A stretch of 64,000 nucleotides of DNA, taken from the NCBI RefSeq assembly GCF_018145655.1, contig NZ_JAGSSY010000002.1:1-64000 (forward strand). The letters are read 5' to 3'. The notes below the pieces were generated by a model. That model did no database searches. It had not been told where the DNA came from and saw only the letters and a list, made by a program, of their open reading frames with translations. Below are positions 47,461 to 55,402 of this stretch, in pieces. Source of the DNA: Campylobacter anatolicus. Its GTDB lineage: Bacteria; Campylobacterota; Campylobacteria; Campylobacterales; Campylobacteraceae. Positions within the stretch are counted from its first letter, which is position 1, and the number at the start of each line of letters is the position of its first letter. Position numbers and translations under genes: made by a program.

Positions 47461-49920
47461 ATGCGAAAAATATTTAAATTTATAATAAAATTTAATAAAG
47501 CCATCATCATCGCAGTAATACTTGGCTGCGTTGTTATGGGATATTTTAGCACTAAGCTAAACATCGACGCATCCGCTGAAACACTCCTACTAGAAAATGA
47601 TCCAGATCTAGCAAAGTGGCGTGAGATAGCTAAACGTTATGTTTCACCAAATTTTTTAGTTATCGCATACACGCCAAAGGATGAAATTTTATCCACCGCA
47701 AGTCTTGAGCTAATTAAAAATTTAAGTGACGAACTAGCCAAAAATGATATGGTGCAAGGCGTATTATCAATACTAAACGTTCCACTTTTGCAAAGTGTCG
47801 AGGGTGGAATAAGCGGTGTTTTAAAACATATGCCAACGTTAAATGACGCCGATATAAATGTCACAAAAGCACAAAATGAGTTCCGCACTAGTCCGCTTTA
47901 TAGTGGAAATCTTGTAAGCAAAGATCTAAAAACCACGGCAATTGTTTTAAATTTAAAAGATGACGAGCGTTATAATACTTTGCTAAATGAGCGAAATATC
48001 CTAAGCCAAATGGAGAAAAACGGTACACTGAGTGCAACGGACTTGGATAAATTTGAAAGTATAAAGGCAGAATTTAAACGATACCGCGATGAGATCCGTA
48101 TAAAAGAGCATAATAATTTAGAACAGATCAAAGCGACGATAGCTAAATTCAATGGTGATAAAACTCTATTTTTAGGTGGCGTAAATATGATCGCTGATGA
48201 TATGATAAGCTTTGTCAGAAGCGACCTTTATATCTATGGCATAAGCGTATTTTTGCTACTTGCGTTTAGTTTATGGCTATTTTTTAGACAGATACGTTGG
48301 ATTGTATTGCCTCTATTTATCTGTGCAGTGAGTGCAGTTTTTACGACAGGGATCTTTGGTTACTTTGGCTGGGAAGTAACGGTTATTAGCTCAAACTACA
48401 TCGCACTTCAGCTTATCATCACTATCTCAACGACGATACACCTCATAGTAAGCTATCGAGAATTTTTCATCAAACACCCACTTTACAGCCAAATGCAGCT
48501 AGTTTATCTCACACTTCGTGATAAGGCAAGCCCATCATTTTGGGCGATCGCGACGACGATTATCGGCTTTAGCTCACTTATCACTGCCGATATAAAGCCA
48601 GTCATTATGCTAGGTGTAATGATGAGCTCAGGTATCGCTGTATCGCTTGTTATCGTGTTTTTATTATTCGGTGCTATAGTTGTAAATTTAAACAAGCTTT
48701 CCCCAACAAGAACATTTGAAGATAGCTTTAAATTTACTAAACATTGTGCCAATATCGCTATCCACTCACGAAAAACGGTCTATATCGTCTGCATTTTAGT
48801 TATCACCTTTGGGCTTTATGGTATCAGCAAATTAAAGGTCGAAAATAGCTTCATAGGATACTTTAAGAGTGATACGCAGATCCGTCAAGGTATGCAAGTC
48901 ATTGATACAAAGCTGGGTGGTACGATCCCTGTTGATGTGATTATAACCTTTAAAGATAATGTACAAAACAACAAAAATACTGAGTCTAACATTGAGACTG
49001 ACGAATTTGAGAATGAGTTTAGCTCTACAGCAAACGATGTTAAGTATTGGTTTAACAGCTATCATACTCGCGTTGCAGAGAAGATTCACGATCACTTAAT
49101 GCAGCAAAATTTCGTCGGCAATGTCAGCTCTCTTGGCACACTTATCAAAGTAATAAGAGAGCTAAATGGTGGTGAAGTAGATGATTTTTTACTTGCGGCA
49201 ATGTATTCTGAGCTACCAAAACGCTATAAAGACATACTTTTAAGTCCATTTGTTAGTGTCGAAGATAATCAGCTAAGATTTAGCATACGAGTCGTTGATA
49301 GCGATGAGAATTTGCGTCGTGGAGTATTTTTACAAAATTTAAAAGACAGTGTAACACATCTAGTTAAAGATGACGGTGTAAGCGTTGAAGTCTCAGGAAC
49401 AATGGTTCTTTATAACAATATGCTTCAGAATTTGCTCGACTCTCAAGTTGATACTTTTGCCCTTACGATACTTGTGCTTTTTGCCGTGTTTTGTTTTATA
49501 TTTCGTAGCGTAAAACTCGCTCTTATCGCGATCATCTCAAATGTCATACCGCTTTGTACACTCTTTGGCGTGATGGGGGCTTTTGGTATACCACTTGATG
49601 TTATGAGTATTACGATAGCAGCGATCAGTATCGGTATAGGTGTTGATGATATCATACACTATATACACCGTTTCCGCGAAGAGATCCACACTCGTGGCAT
49701 AATAGAAAGCATACGCATAAGCCACTCAAGTATAGGCTACGCAATGTATTATACTTCATTTACGATATTTTTAGGTTTTAGCGTGATGACGACAAGCAAC
49801 TTCATACCGACTATCTACTTTGGACTTTTAACTGATTTAGTTATGGTATTTATGTTACTTGGAGCACTCATTATACTACCTAGCTTGACAATCAGTTTTG
49901 TGAGAAAAAATGGTATTTAA
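47461..49920 (+). CDS. RND-superfamily (MMPL/HpnN-like) exporter
   Basis: Large inner-membrane protein (819 residues) with two repeats of one helix, a periplasmic domain and a block of five or six helices, the standard RND layout. Helical blocks lie at about 245-410 and 650-815. ISIGIGVDDIIHYIHRFREE near residue 725 is the MMPL/SSD-type core motif, and NIDASAETLLLENDPDL near residue 35 recalls hopanoid and lipid exporters. With MlaA- and MlaC-like partners it may move lipids between membranes; this is inference. Confidence 0.85.
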   Translation: MRKIFKFIIKFNKAIIIAVILGCVVMGYFSTKLNIDASAETLLLENDPDLAKWREIAKRYVSPNFLVIAYTPKDEILSTASLELIKNLSDELAKNDMVQGVLSILNVPLLQSVEGGISGVLKHMPTLNDADINVTKAQNEFRTSPLYSGNLVSKDLKTTAIVLNLKDDERYNTLLNERNILSQMEKNGTLSATDLDKFESIKAEFKRYRDEIRIKEHNNLEQIKATIAKFNGDKTLFLGGVNMIADDMISFVRSDLYIYGISVFLLLAFSLWLFFRQIRWIVLPLFICAVSAVFTTGIFGYFGWEVTVISSNYIALQLIITISTTIHLIVSYREFFIKHPLYSQMQLVYLTLRDKASPSFWAIATTIIGFSSLITADIKPVIMLGVMMSSGIAVSLVIVFLLFGAIVVNLNKLSPTRTFEDSFKFTKHCANIAIHSRKTVYIVCILVITFGLYGISKLKVENSFIGYFKSDTQIRQGMQVIDTKLGGTIPVDVIITFKDNVQNNKNTESNIETDEFENEFSSTANDVKYWFNSYHTRVAEKIHDHLMQQNFVGNVSSLGTLIKVIRELNGGEVDDFLLAAMYSELPKRYKDILLSPFVSVEDNQLRFSIRVVDSDENLRRGVFLQNLKDSVTHLVKDDGVSVEVSGTMVLYNNMLQNLLDSQVDTFALTILVLFAVFCFIFRSVKLALIAIISNVIPLCTLFGVMGAFGIPLDVMSITIAAISIGIGVDDIIHYIHRFREEIHTRGIIESIRISHSSIGYAMYYTSFTIFLGFSVMTTSNFIPTIYFGLLTDLVMVFMLLGALIILPSLTISFVRKNGI

Positions 49921-50014
49921 GTTTTAATATTTTTTGTTTACATAATCCATCATCATACTATTTCAATTTTATATGCCTTTGTTTGATTTTATCTTTATAT
50001 AAAACTCAAAGCCT

Positions 50015-50605
50015 TCACTCAGTCATCCCATCTTTTTCTTTATAGCTCTTATCAACCATTCGCATAAATGAAAAAACACTCTCTACACCATCAATATGTT
50101 TGGCGTACCAAAGTGCATGCTTTTCTTGTTCAATACTCTCAATCACTCCACTAAAAACCACGTCGCAGCCAACGACACTAACGCGGACATTTGTGCCTTC
50201 TATGATACTATCAGAAAAGAGATTTTGCTTTAAATTTAGTAAAATTTTAATGTTATCACAAGGGTAATAGTTCTTTTTTATGCTTATATATTGATAAACT
50301 TTTTTGACACCGCTGGTATTTTTAGCGATCTCGATAAGCTTTTTATGCATAGCTTCGTTTTTTACAAGCCCGATGATATAGACTTCGCCATAAAAACACT
50401 CAATCTCTATATCATTGCTGCTTAATCCACTTGTAAATAAAATTTTACTAGCGATTTTGCTTTGTATGTATTTATCACTCGCAATCGTAGAGATATCGCG
50501 TTGATCGCGTGATATAGAATATACGTCATAGATATTTAGTGGTGCAGTAACCGGTGTCAGTCGCGACATACAACCGCTAAAGATCGTAGCAAAGATAGCA
50601 AGCAA
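50015..50605 (-). CDS. BON-domain lipoprotein
   Basis: Envelope lipoprotein with one clear BON domain (VYIIGLVKNEAMHKKLIEI to VKKVYQYISI, about residues 75-108) and a second, weaker one toward the C terminus (VSVVGCDVVFSGVIESIEQE), as in the OsmY/YraP group. The lipobox is IFSGC. TTG 50605 leaves a very short signal peptide without a basic N-region. An in-frame ATT at 50620, seven bases from TAAGGA, would add IFRPI and give a better signal, so the true start may be that rare codon. Confidence 0.78.
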   Translation of the reverse strand: MLAIFATIFSGCMSRLTPVTAPLNIYDVYSISRDQRDISTIASDKYIQSKIASKILFTSGLSSNDIEIECFYGEVYIIGLVKNEAMHKKLIEIAKNTSGVKKVYQYISIKKNYYPCDNIKILLNLKQNLFSDSIIEGTNVRVSVVGCDVVFSGVIESIEQEKHALWYAKHIDGVESVFSFMRMVDKSYKEKDGMTE

Positions 50606-50700
50606 AATAGGTCTAAAAATGACAAAGTCCTTATAAAATTTGAAAGATTTTATAAAATTTAGACTAAAATTTATATAAATTTGGTAAAATAGCTCTCACG

Positions 50701-50799
50701 TGGAGGATAAAGTAATCTGGTGGTGCTCACGGACTTCAAATCCGATGGCGGGGCGGTTGACCGTTTCGCGGGGAGTTCGATTCTCTCATCCTCTCGCCA
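50701..50799 (+). tRNA. selC: tRNA-Sec (anticodon TCA)
   Basis: Selenocysteine tRNA reading UGA, needed for selenoproteins such as Campylobacter formate dehydrogenase. The anticodon loop CTTCAAA has TCA at 50736-50738. The T arm GGGAG-TTCGATT-CTCTC is at 50771-50787, and the encoded CCA is at 50797-50799. The long variable arm at 50748-50769 forms a nine-pair stem with a TTGA loop. The acceptor has the 8-base Sec layout, but position 1 (T) faces C and the anticodon stem has an A-A pair, so some helices are weak. No selenoprotein gene is seen in this window. Confidence 0.88.
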
Positions 50800-50905
50800 A
50801 TTTTAAATTTATAAATTTTTAAATCTGCTCTTTATTATAATCAAAAATCATCAAGCTAAACTAATAAAAGTAGCAAAATCTGTCAAACCACTTTTAATAT
50901 CAAAG

Positions 50906-51042
50906 TCACTCTATGATACACAAATTACCATCATTTACTTCAAACTCCATGCTATCACCAGCAGCTCTTATAATATCGCAATTTCTAGCATTAAAAACTT
51001 CAGTATCTTCTCATCAATTGGGAGTGAGTAGGCTAAGTATGA
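50906..51042 (-). pseudogene. Remnant of a phage-type S24 (CI/LexA-like) repressor
   Basis: On the minus strand two frames join to a recognisable peptidase-S24 segment: SYLAYSLPIDEKILKFL, then after a frameshift NARNCDIIRAAGDSMEFEV and NDGNLCIIE before a TGA at 50908-50906. GDSME with the catalytic Ser is the family hallmark. No DNA-binding domain or intact frame remains. It lies 107 bases from tRNA-Sec, a plausible integration site, so it probably marks an old prophage or island. Confidence 0.65.
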
Positions 51043-51405
51043 CAACGCTTATTCATTATAAATGTCAAAGGCTATAGTATGAAGTCTAGTGAGTTATTAT
51101 TTATAAACTTATAGATAGAGTTTTGTCACAAATGATTAATGAGTGAGAGTGATATAAGGGGAATTTTGCAAAGATAAAGATATAGTAAATATGATCTAGT
51201 TAAAAAAAGAGTATCAACGCTTTAAGGATAATAAAACACAAAATAGAAATCATAAATCTTAAATACCACTGAATTTTTATATATTTTAGAGAAATAATCT
51301 CTAAAATTTTTATTAAAATTTATCTTAACCAATCAAAATATAACAATATAATTTTAAGTAAAAAAATCATAGAATTTTCTAAATTTATTTTTTAAGGAAA
51401 ATTTT
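51043..51405. other. AT-rich region upstream of the cytochrome c gene
   Basis: About 360 bases without a recognisable coding frame. The right end should carry the promoter of the cytochrome-TorA operon, and the left end continues the decayed element after tRNA-Sec. No clear operator was identified. Confidence 0.45.
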
Positions 51406-51975
51406 ATGAAAATGAAATTTGTAGCTTTGCTATCCTGTGTTACTCTGGCTTTTGGTAGTGATTTTACCTCGCAAACTTCGCCTATAATGTTAAATGGCGA
51501 AGTAGTTGGCAAGATAGAGGTACTAACACCAGTTGAAGTAGTCGCAAAAAATGGCGATAAAGTGAGTGTAAAAATAAAAGGTGTCGTGAGTGAAAACTAT
51601 CAGGCACAAATTCAAAAGAGCATAAAAGATGGCGAAATTTATGCCGTTTTTGACGCTGAGAGTGATAAATTGTTCAAAAAAGTTAAAAAAATTGAGGATG
51701 ATTATGGTGAGATTTGGTATGAGAGTGAGGGCGTGTATGAGATGAACGCAAATGTCATTACAAGCGATGCTAATGCACTTTATAAACAGGCACAAGAAAT
51801 TTATGAGCAGACTTGTTCTGCTTGTCATAGACTCCACGAGCCAAATAGCTTCACTGCTAATCAATGGCCATCGAATCTGCAAAGTATGATAGATGCAAAC
51901 TACGTTGCTTTAGGCGTTAATGAGCTAAATTTAGTTACTAAATATTTGCAACACAACGCCAAAGCTAGTGAATAG
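51406..51975 (+). CDS. Monohaem c-type cytochrome of the TorA-like reductase (Cj0265-like)
   Basis: Periplasmic electron donor to the adjacent molybdoenzyme. The 189-residue protein has a signal peptide (FVALLSCVTLAFGS), a beta-rich N-terminal half (about residues 25-110), and a single haem motif CSACH at residues 137-141 followed by HEPNSFTANQWPSNLQSM. It matches the TorC-like C-terminal haem domain without the multihaem part. ATG 51406 has AAGGAAAA upstream. It is separated from the reductase gene by 21 bases. Confidence 0.88.
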   Translation: MKMKFVALLSCVTLAFGSDFTSQTSPIMLNGEVVGKIEVLTPVEVVAKNGDKVSVKIKGVVSENYQAQIQKSIKDGEIYAVFDAESDKLFKKVKKIEDDYGEIWYESEGVYEMNANVITSDANALYKQAQEIYEQTCSACHRLHEPNSFTANQWPSNLQSMIDANYVALGVNELNLVTKYLQHNAKASE

Positions 51976-51996
51976 ATTAATCACAAGGAGAAAGTT

Positions 51997-54444
51997 ATGA
52001 AAAGACGAGACTTCATTAAGGTGTCAGCACTTGGAGCGACAAGTCTAAGTGCGGCTAGGATAGATGGCGTAAATAAGACTATTTTTGATAACAAAAAAGT
52101 CTTTGGTGCAAACCGCTTTGGAACGTTTTATGTAAATTTAAACTCCGAGCAGATTGTATCGGTTAGTGAGTTTGAGGGTGAAAAATTTGCTAATACAATG
52201 AATCATTCGCTCCCTGATGTGGTGCAAAATGAAAATCGTGTTTTGTATCCGATGGTGCGTAAAAGCTATCTTAAAGCAAAAGGTGCTAGCAAACCTGAGC
52301 TACGCGGTAAAGATGAGTTTGTGCGTGTGAGCTGGGACGTGGCACTTGATCTTGCAGCAAAAGCTTTAAAAGATAACTTTGATAAATATGGAGCCCAAAG
52401 TATCTACGGCGAGTGTTACTGGTGGGGCGGTAGTGGTAAGGTTAGCTGGGGCAGGACAGTAGTTCATAGGATGCTTAAAATTTTAGGTGGATATGTTGAG
52501 GAGAGTGGGGATTATTCAACTGGTGCTGGACTTGTTATAATGCCTCACGTGCTTGGTAGCTCTGCAGTTTATGACGCACCGACAAAGTGGAAAGCAATCG
52601 TTAAAAACGCTAAAAATGTAGTATTTTGGGGGACAGACCCTATCGTAACTAACCAAATTTCATCAAATCCACCAACACATGATGGCTACATCGGCATGAT
52701 GGAGCTTAAAAAATCAGGTATAAAAACTTATAGCGTAAATGTTATGAAAAATGACACAGCACGATATTATGATAGTCAGATGCTTATAGTGCGTCCAAAT
52801 ACCGACACAGCTATGATAATTGCTATGTGTCACTATCTATACACAAATAACCTTTATAACGCTGAGTTTATCAAAAAATACACCGTTGGATTTAATAAAT
52901 TTAAAGAGTATTTCCTAGGTGAAACAGACAAAGTGGTAAAAGATACTGCTTGGGCTGCTAAAATTTGCGGAATAAGTAGCGATGAGATAGAAAAATTTGC
53001 CAAAGCACTAGCTGCAGAGCCAACTATGATACTTATCGGTAGGGCTTTGCAAAGGGCTGACCATGGAGAGCAACCATTTTGGGCTTTAGTAGCACTTAAT
53101 GCTATGCTAGGATATGTGGGACTTGAGGGGCTTGGATTTGAATTTAGTCTAGGTTATAGTGCCAGTGGTGCGACTGATAAGATAGCTCCAGTACTAAAAG
53201 GGCTAAGCACGAGAGTTAGTGAGAAATATGAAAACGTGGGTTCTGCTCCTTGGAGAACGGCGAAAAATATAACTATCCCATCATCACGTTCTATTGAAGC
53301 ATTAGAAAATCCTGGTAAAGAGATAGATTATGACGGAGTTAAGATAAAATTACCACATATGAGAGTAGCATATATGGCGTCAGGCTCTATGCTAACTCGC
53401 CATCAAGATGTAAATAATATCATTAAGCAGTGGCGTAAATTTGATACGATTATCACAGCTGAGCCATACTGGACTAGTACCGCAAAACTCTCTGATATCG
53501 TGCTACCAGTGGCGATAGAAGTTGAGCGATATGACATTAATCAGACTGCTCCAACTGGCGAATACATAGTGGCTTACACTCCTGCGATAAACCCTATGGG
53601 CGAGAGTAAAAGTGACTTTTGGATATGTGAGCAAATCTGCAAACGTTGGGGGTATGGTGAAGTATTTAGCGAAGGCAAAGATGAGCTTGGCTGGATGAGA
53701 GAGCTTTACGCTGATGCGACAGAACAAGCTAAGGGCTTAAATATAACTATGCCAAGCTTTGATGAGTTTTTGAAGGTTGGATACGTTAAATTTGACAAAG
53801 ACAACACAGATAGCGAGCTATATACTCGCCTTAGTGCATTCAGGGAAAATCCAGCTAAAAATCGCCTAGGAACACCATCTGGTAAGATAGAGCTTTACTC
53901 TCCTACAATCGCTAAATTTGGTTATGCAGACTGCCCAGCTCATCCTGCTTGGATAGAGCCTTTTGAGTGGCTGGGTAATAAAAAACTAACTAAAAAGTAT
54001 CCGATACATATCGTTAGCCCACACTCGCGTTATAGACTACACTCTCAGCTAAATAACTCAATAATAAGAAATTTTGCCGAGGTGAGTGGTCGTGAGCCGA
54101 TCCTTATAAATCCAAAGGACGCAAAAGAGCGAGGATTAGCCACTGGCGATATTGTGCGTGTATTTAATGATAGGGGTGAGATCTTAGCTGGCGTGCTTGT
54201 AACTGATCTAATGCAGCAAAATGTAGCGGTACTTTGCGAGGGTGCATGGTATGACCCTGAGAAATGGGGCGAGAAGAGCCTTTGTCAACATGGGTGCGTC
54301 AATGTATTAACACGTGATAAAGGCACAAGTAGCCTAGCACAGAGCAACACGGCTCACACGACGCTAGTACAGATAGAGAAATTTAAAGGCGAGTTAAGGC
54401 CTATCACGGCATTTTCAAAGCCGAAAATTTTACAGTCTTTATAA
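51997..54444 (+). CDS. torA: TMAO/DMSO/S- or N-oxide reductase, molybdopterin guanine dinucleotide type (TorA/BisC family)
   Basis: Periplasmic anaerobic reductase exported by the Tat system: KRRDFIKVS at the N terminus is the twin-arginine signal. The 815-residue protein has the family motifs YGECYWWGGSGKVSW near residue 133, ESGDYSTGAGLVIMPHVLG near residue 168 with the Ser that ligates Mo, and RYRLHSQLNNS near residue 675. It is paired with a monohaem cytochrome exactly like Cj0264-Cj0265. TMAO and DMSO are the likely acceptors; the symbol is by homology. It contains no internal TGA, so it is not a selenoprotein. Confidence 0.9.
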   Translation: MKRRDFIKVSALGATSLSAARIDGVNKTIFDNKKVFGANRFGTFYVNLNSEQIVSVSEFEGEKFANTMNHSLPDVVQNENRVLYPMVRKSYLKAKGASKPELRGKDEFVRVSWDVALDLAAKALKDNFDKYGAQSIYGECYWWGGSGKVSWGRTVVHRMLKILGGYVEESGDYSTGAGLVIMPHVLGSSAVYDAPTKWKAIVKNAKNVVFWGTDPIVTNQISSNPPTHDGYIGMMELKKSGIKTYSVNVMKNDTARYYDSQMLIVRPNTDTAMIIAMCHYLYTNNLYNAEFIKKYTVGFNKFKEYFLGETDKVVKDTAWAAKICGISSDEIEKFAKALAAEPTMILIGRALQRADHGEQPFWALVALNAMLGYVGLEGLGFEFSLGYSASGATDKIAPVLKGLSTRVSEKYENVGSAPWRTAKNITIPSSRSIEALENPGKEIDYDGVKIKLPHMRVAYMASGSMLTRHQDVNNIIKQWRKFDTIITAEPYWTSTAKLSDIVLPVAIEVERYDINQTAPTGEYIVAYTPAINPMGESKSDFWICEQICKRWGYGEVFSEGKDELGWMRELYADATEQAKGLNITMPSFDEFLKVGYVKFDKDNTDSELYTRLSAFRENPAKNRLGTPSGKIELYSPTIAKFGYADCPAHPAWIEPFEWLGNKKLTKKYPIHIVSPHSRYRLHSQLNNSIIRNFAEVSGREPILINPKDAKERGLATGDIVRVFNDRGEILAGVLVTDLMQQNVAVLCEGAWYDPEKWGEKSLCQHGCVNVLTRDKGTSSLAQSNTAHTTLVQIEKFKGELRPITAFSKPKILQSL

Positions 54445-54457
54445 ATTTATAAAGCTT

Positions 54458-54500
54458 AAATTTTTAGCCCCTCCAAGTTTAAAAATGGGGCTAAAAATTT
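54458..54500. terminator. Bidirectional terminator between torA and the SMR genes
   Basis: AAATTTTTAGCCCC (54458-54471) pairs perfectly with GGGGCTAAAAATTT (54487-54500) across a 15-base loop, giving a 14-pair stem with A/T tracts on both sides. It lies between convergent stops at 54444 and 54503. Confidence 0.88.
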
Positions 54501-54502
54501 TA

Positions 54503-54817
54503 TTAACTTATGAGTTTTAGCCCTATGCTTGAACTAAGTATAAGTGCGATAAAAAAGAGCTTTTTAAGACTTTTGCTTTCATTAAACATAATCACCCCAA
54601 GCACTACGCCGCCACCAGCTCCGATACCTGTCCATATCGCATAGGCTGTCCCCATTGAGATCTCACGCATAGCAACGCCTAAAAAACCAAAACTGAGGGT
54701 AAATTGCACGGCTATAAGTAGTAAAAATATCTTTTTGCCAGTTATAGTAAATTTTTTTAGCATTATTACACCGAGTATCTCAAGACACCCAGCTATCATC
54801 AGGGCAATCCAGCTCAT
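54503..54817 (-). CDS. Small multidrug resistance (SMR) protein, subunit of a paired transporter
   Basis: Four-helix inner-membrane protein (104 residues). The conserved Glu is in AGCLEILGVIML near residue 12, and the GTAYAIWTGIGAGGGVVLGV segment near residue 56 and FNESKSLKK near residue 78 are SMR hallmarks, closest to the Gdx/SugE-like branch. The start overlaps the stop of the partner gene by four bases, pointing to a heterodimer as in Cj0309-Cj0310. Guanidinium or quaternary ammonium export is possible but unproven. Confidence 0.87.
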   Translation of the reverse strand: MSWIALMIAGCLEILGVIMLKKFTITGKKIFLLLIAVQFTLSFGFLGVAMREISMGTAYAIWTGIGAGGGVVLGVIMFNESKSLKKLFFIALILSSSIGLKLIS

Positions 54818-55221
54818 TTTGCTTCCTTGCTAAACTCATTTGCTATCTCATCAAGCCCAAGCTCATCTGATAAATTTGCCATTACCTTTTCATCATTTTC
54901 TTTGCTTGTTAGTTTTAACCCTATCACACCTATCATCAAAATAGTGATAAGTATGATTTTGGGTACTGAAAATAGCTCATTAAAAAAGATCATCTCGCTA
55001 AGCACTACTCCACCTGCTCCTATGCCTACAAATACCGAATACACAATGCTGACTTCAAGATATTTACAAGCTATTATCATTGCTATAAATGAGAACATAA
55101 TGCCAAGTAGTGTGAGTGTATATAAAAATAGTGTGTCGGAGTGTTTTAGTCCACTCACCCAAAATATCTCCACGATACCGCCAGCGACGACTAAAAGCCA
55201 GGACAAATTCGCCTTACTCAC
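54814..55221 (-). CDS. SMR protein, longer partner subunit
   Basis: Partner of the downstream SMR protein (135 residues; usual SMR length is about 105-110). Four helices with the conserved Glu in GGIVEIFWVSGLKHS near residue 17, where EIFW resembles the Gdx motif, and FVGIGAGGVVLSEMIFFNE near residue 65. An extra charged tail of about 30 residues (TSKENDEKVM onward) extends past the fourth helix, probably in the cytoplasm. ATG 55221 follows AAAGGAGC. Confidence 0.86.
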   Translation of the reverse strand: MSKANLSWLLVVAGGIVEIFWVSGLKHSDTLFLYTLTLLGIMFSFIAMIIACKYLEVSIVYSVFVGIGAGGVVLSEMIFFNELFSVPKIILITILMIGVIGLKLTSKENDEKVMANLSDELGLDEIANEFSKEAK

Positions 55222-55358
55222 TAAAGCTCCTTTAAATTTAAAATGATAATTGTAGCGTAGTTTAGTTATTTGAATTTAAATTTATCTAAGTCGTTTTTTA
55301 TATAAGATAACTTTTATTTTGATAGTTGGTATTTATTATGCTATCGATAATTGTAGGC

Positions 55359-55392
55359 TTATAGCTTAGACGATCTTTTGTCTAAGCTATAA
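55359..55392. terminator. Hairpin downstream of flgE
   Basis: TTATAGCTTAGAC (55359-55371) is fully complementary to GTCTAAGCTATAA (55380-55392), a 13-pair stem with an 8-base loop, 11 bases after the flgE stop. A U tract is lacking, so it may be a stabilising 3' hairpin instead of a strict terminator. Confidence 0.6.
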
Positions 55393-55402
55393 ATTAAAAA
55401 GA

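Noticed and set aside
51997-54444. TorA-like reductase as a formate dehydrogenase selenoprotein
   Set aside because: The Mo-ligand region has Ser in GDYSTG, no internal TGA occurs, and the cytochrome partner is of the TMAO/DMSO type.
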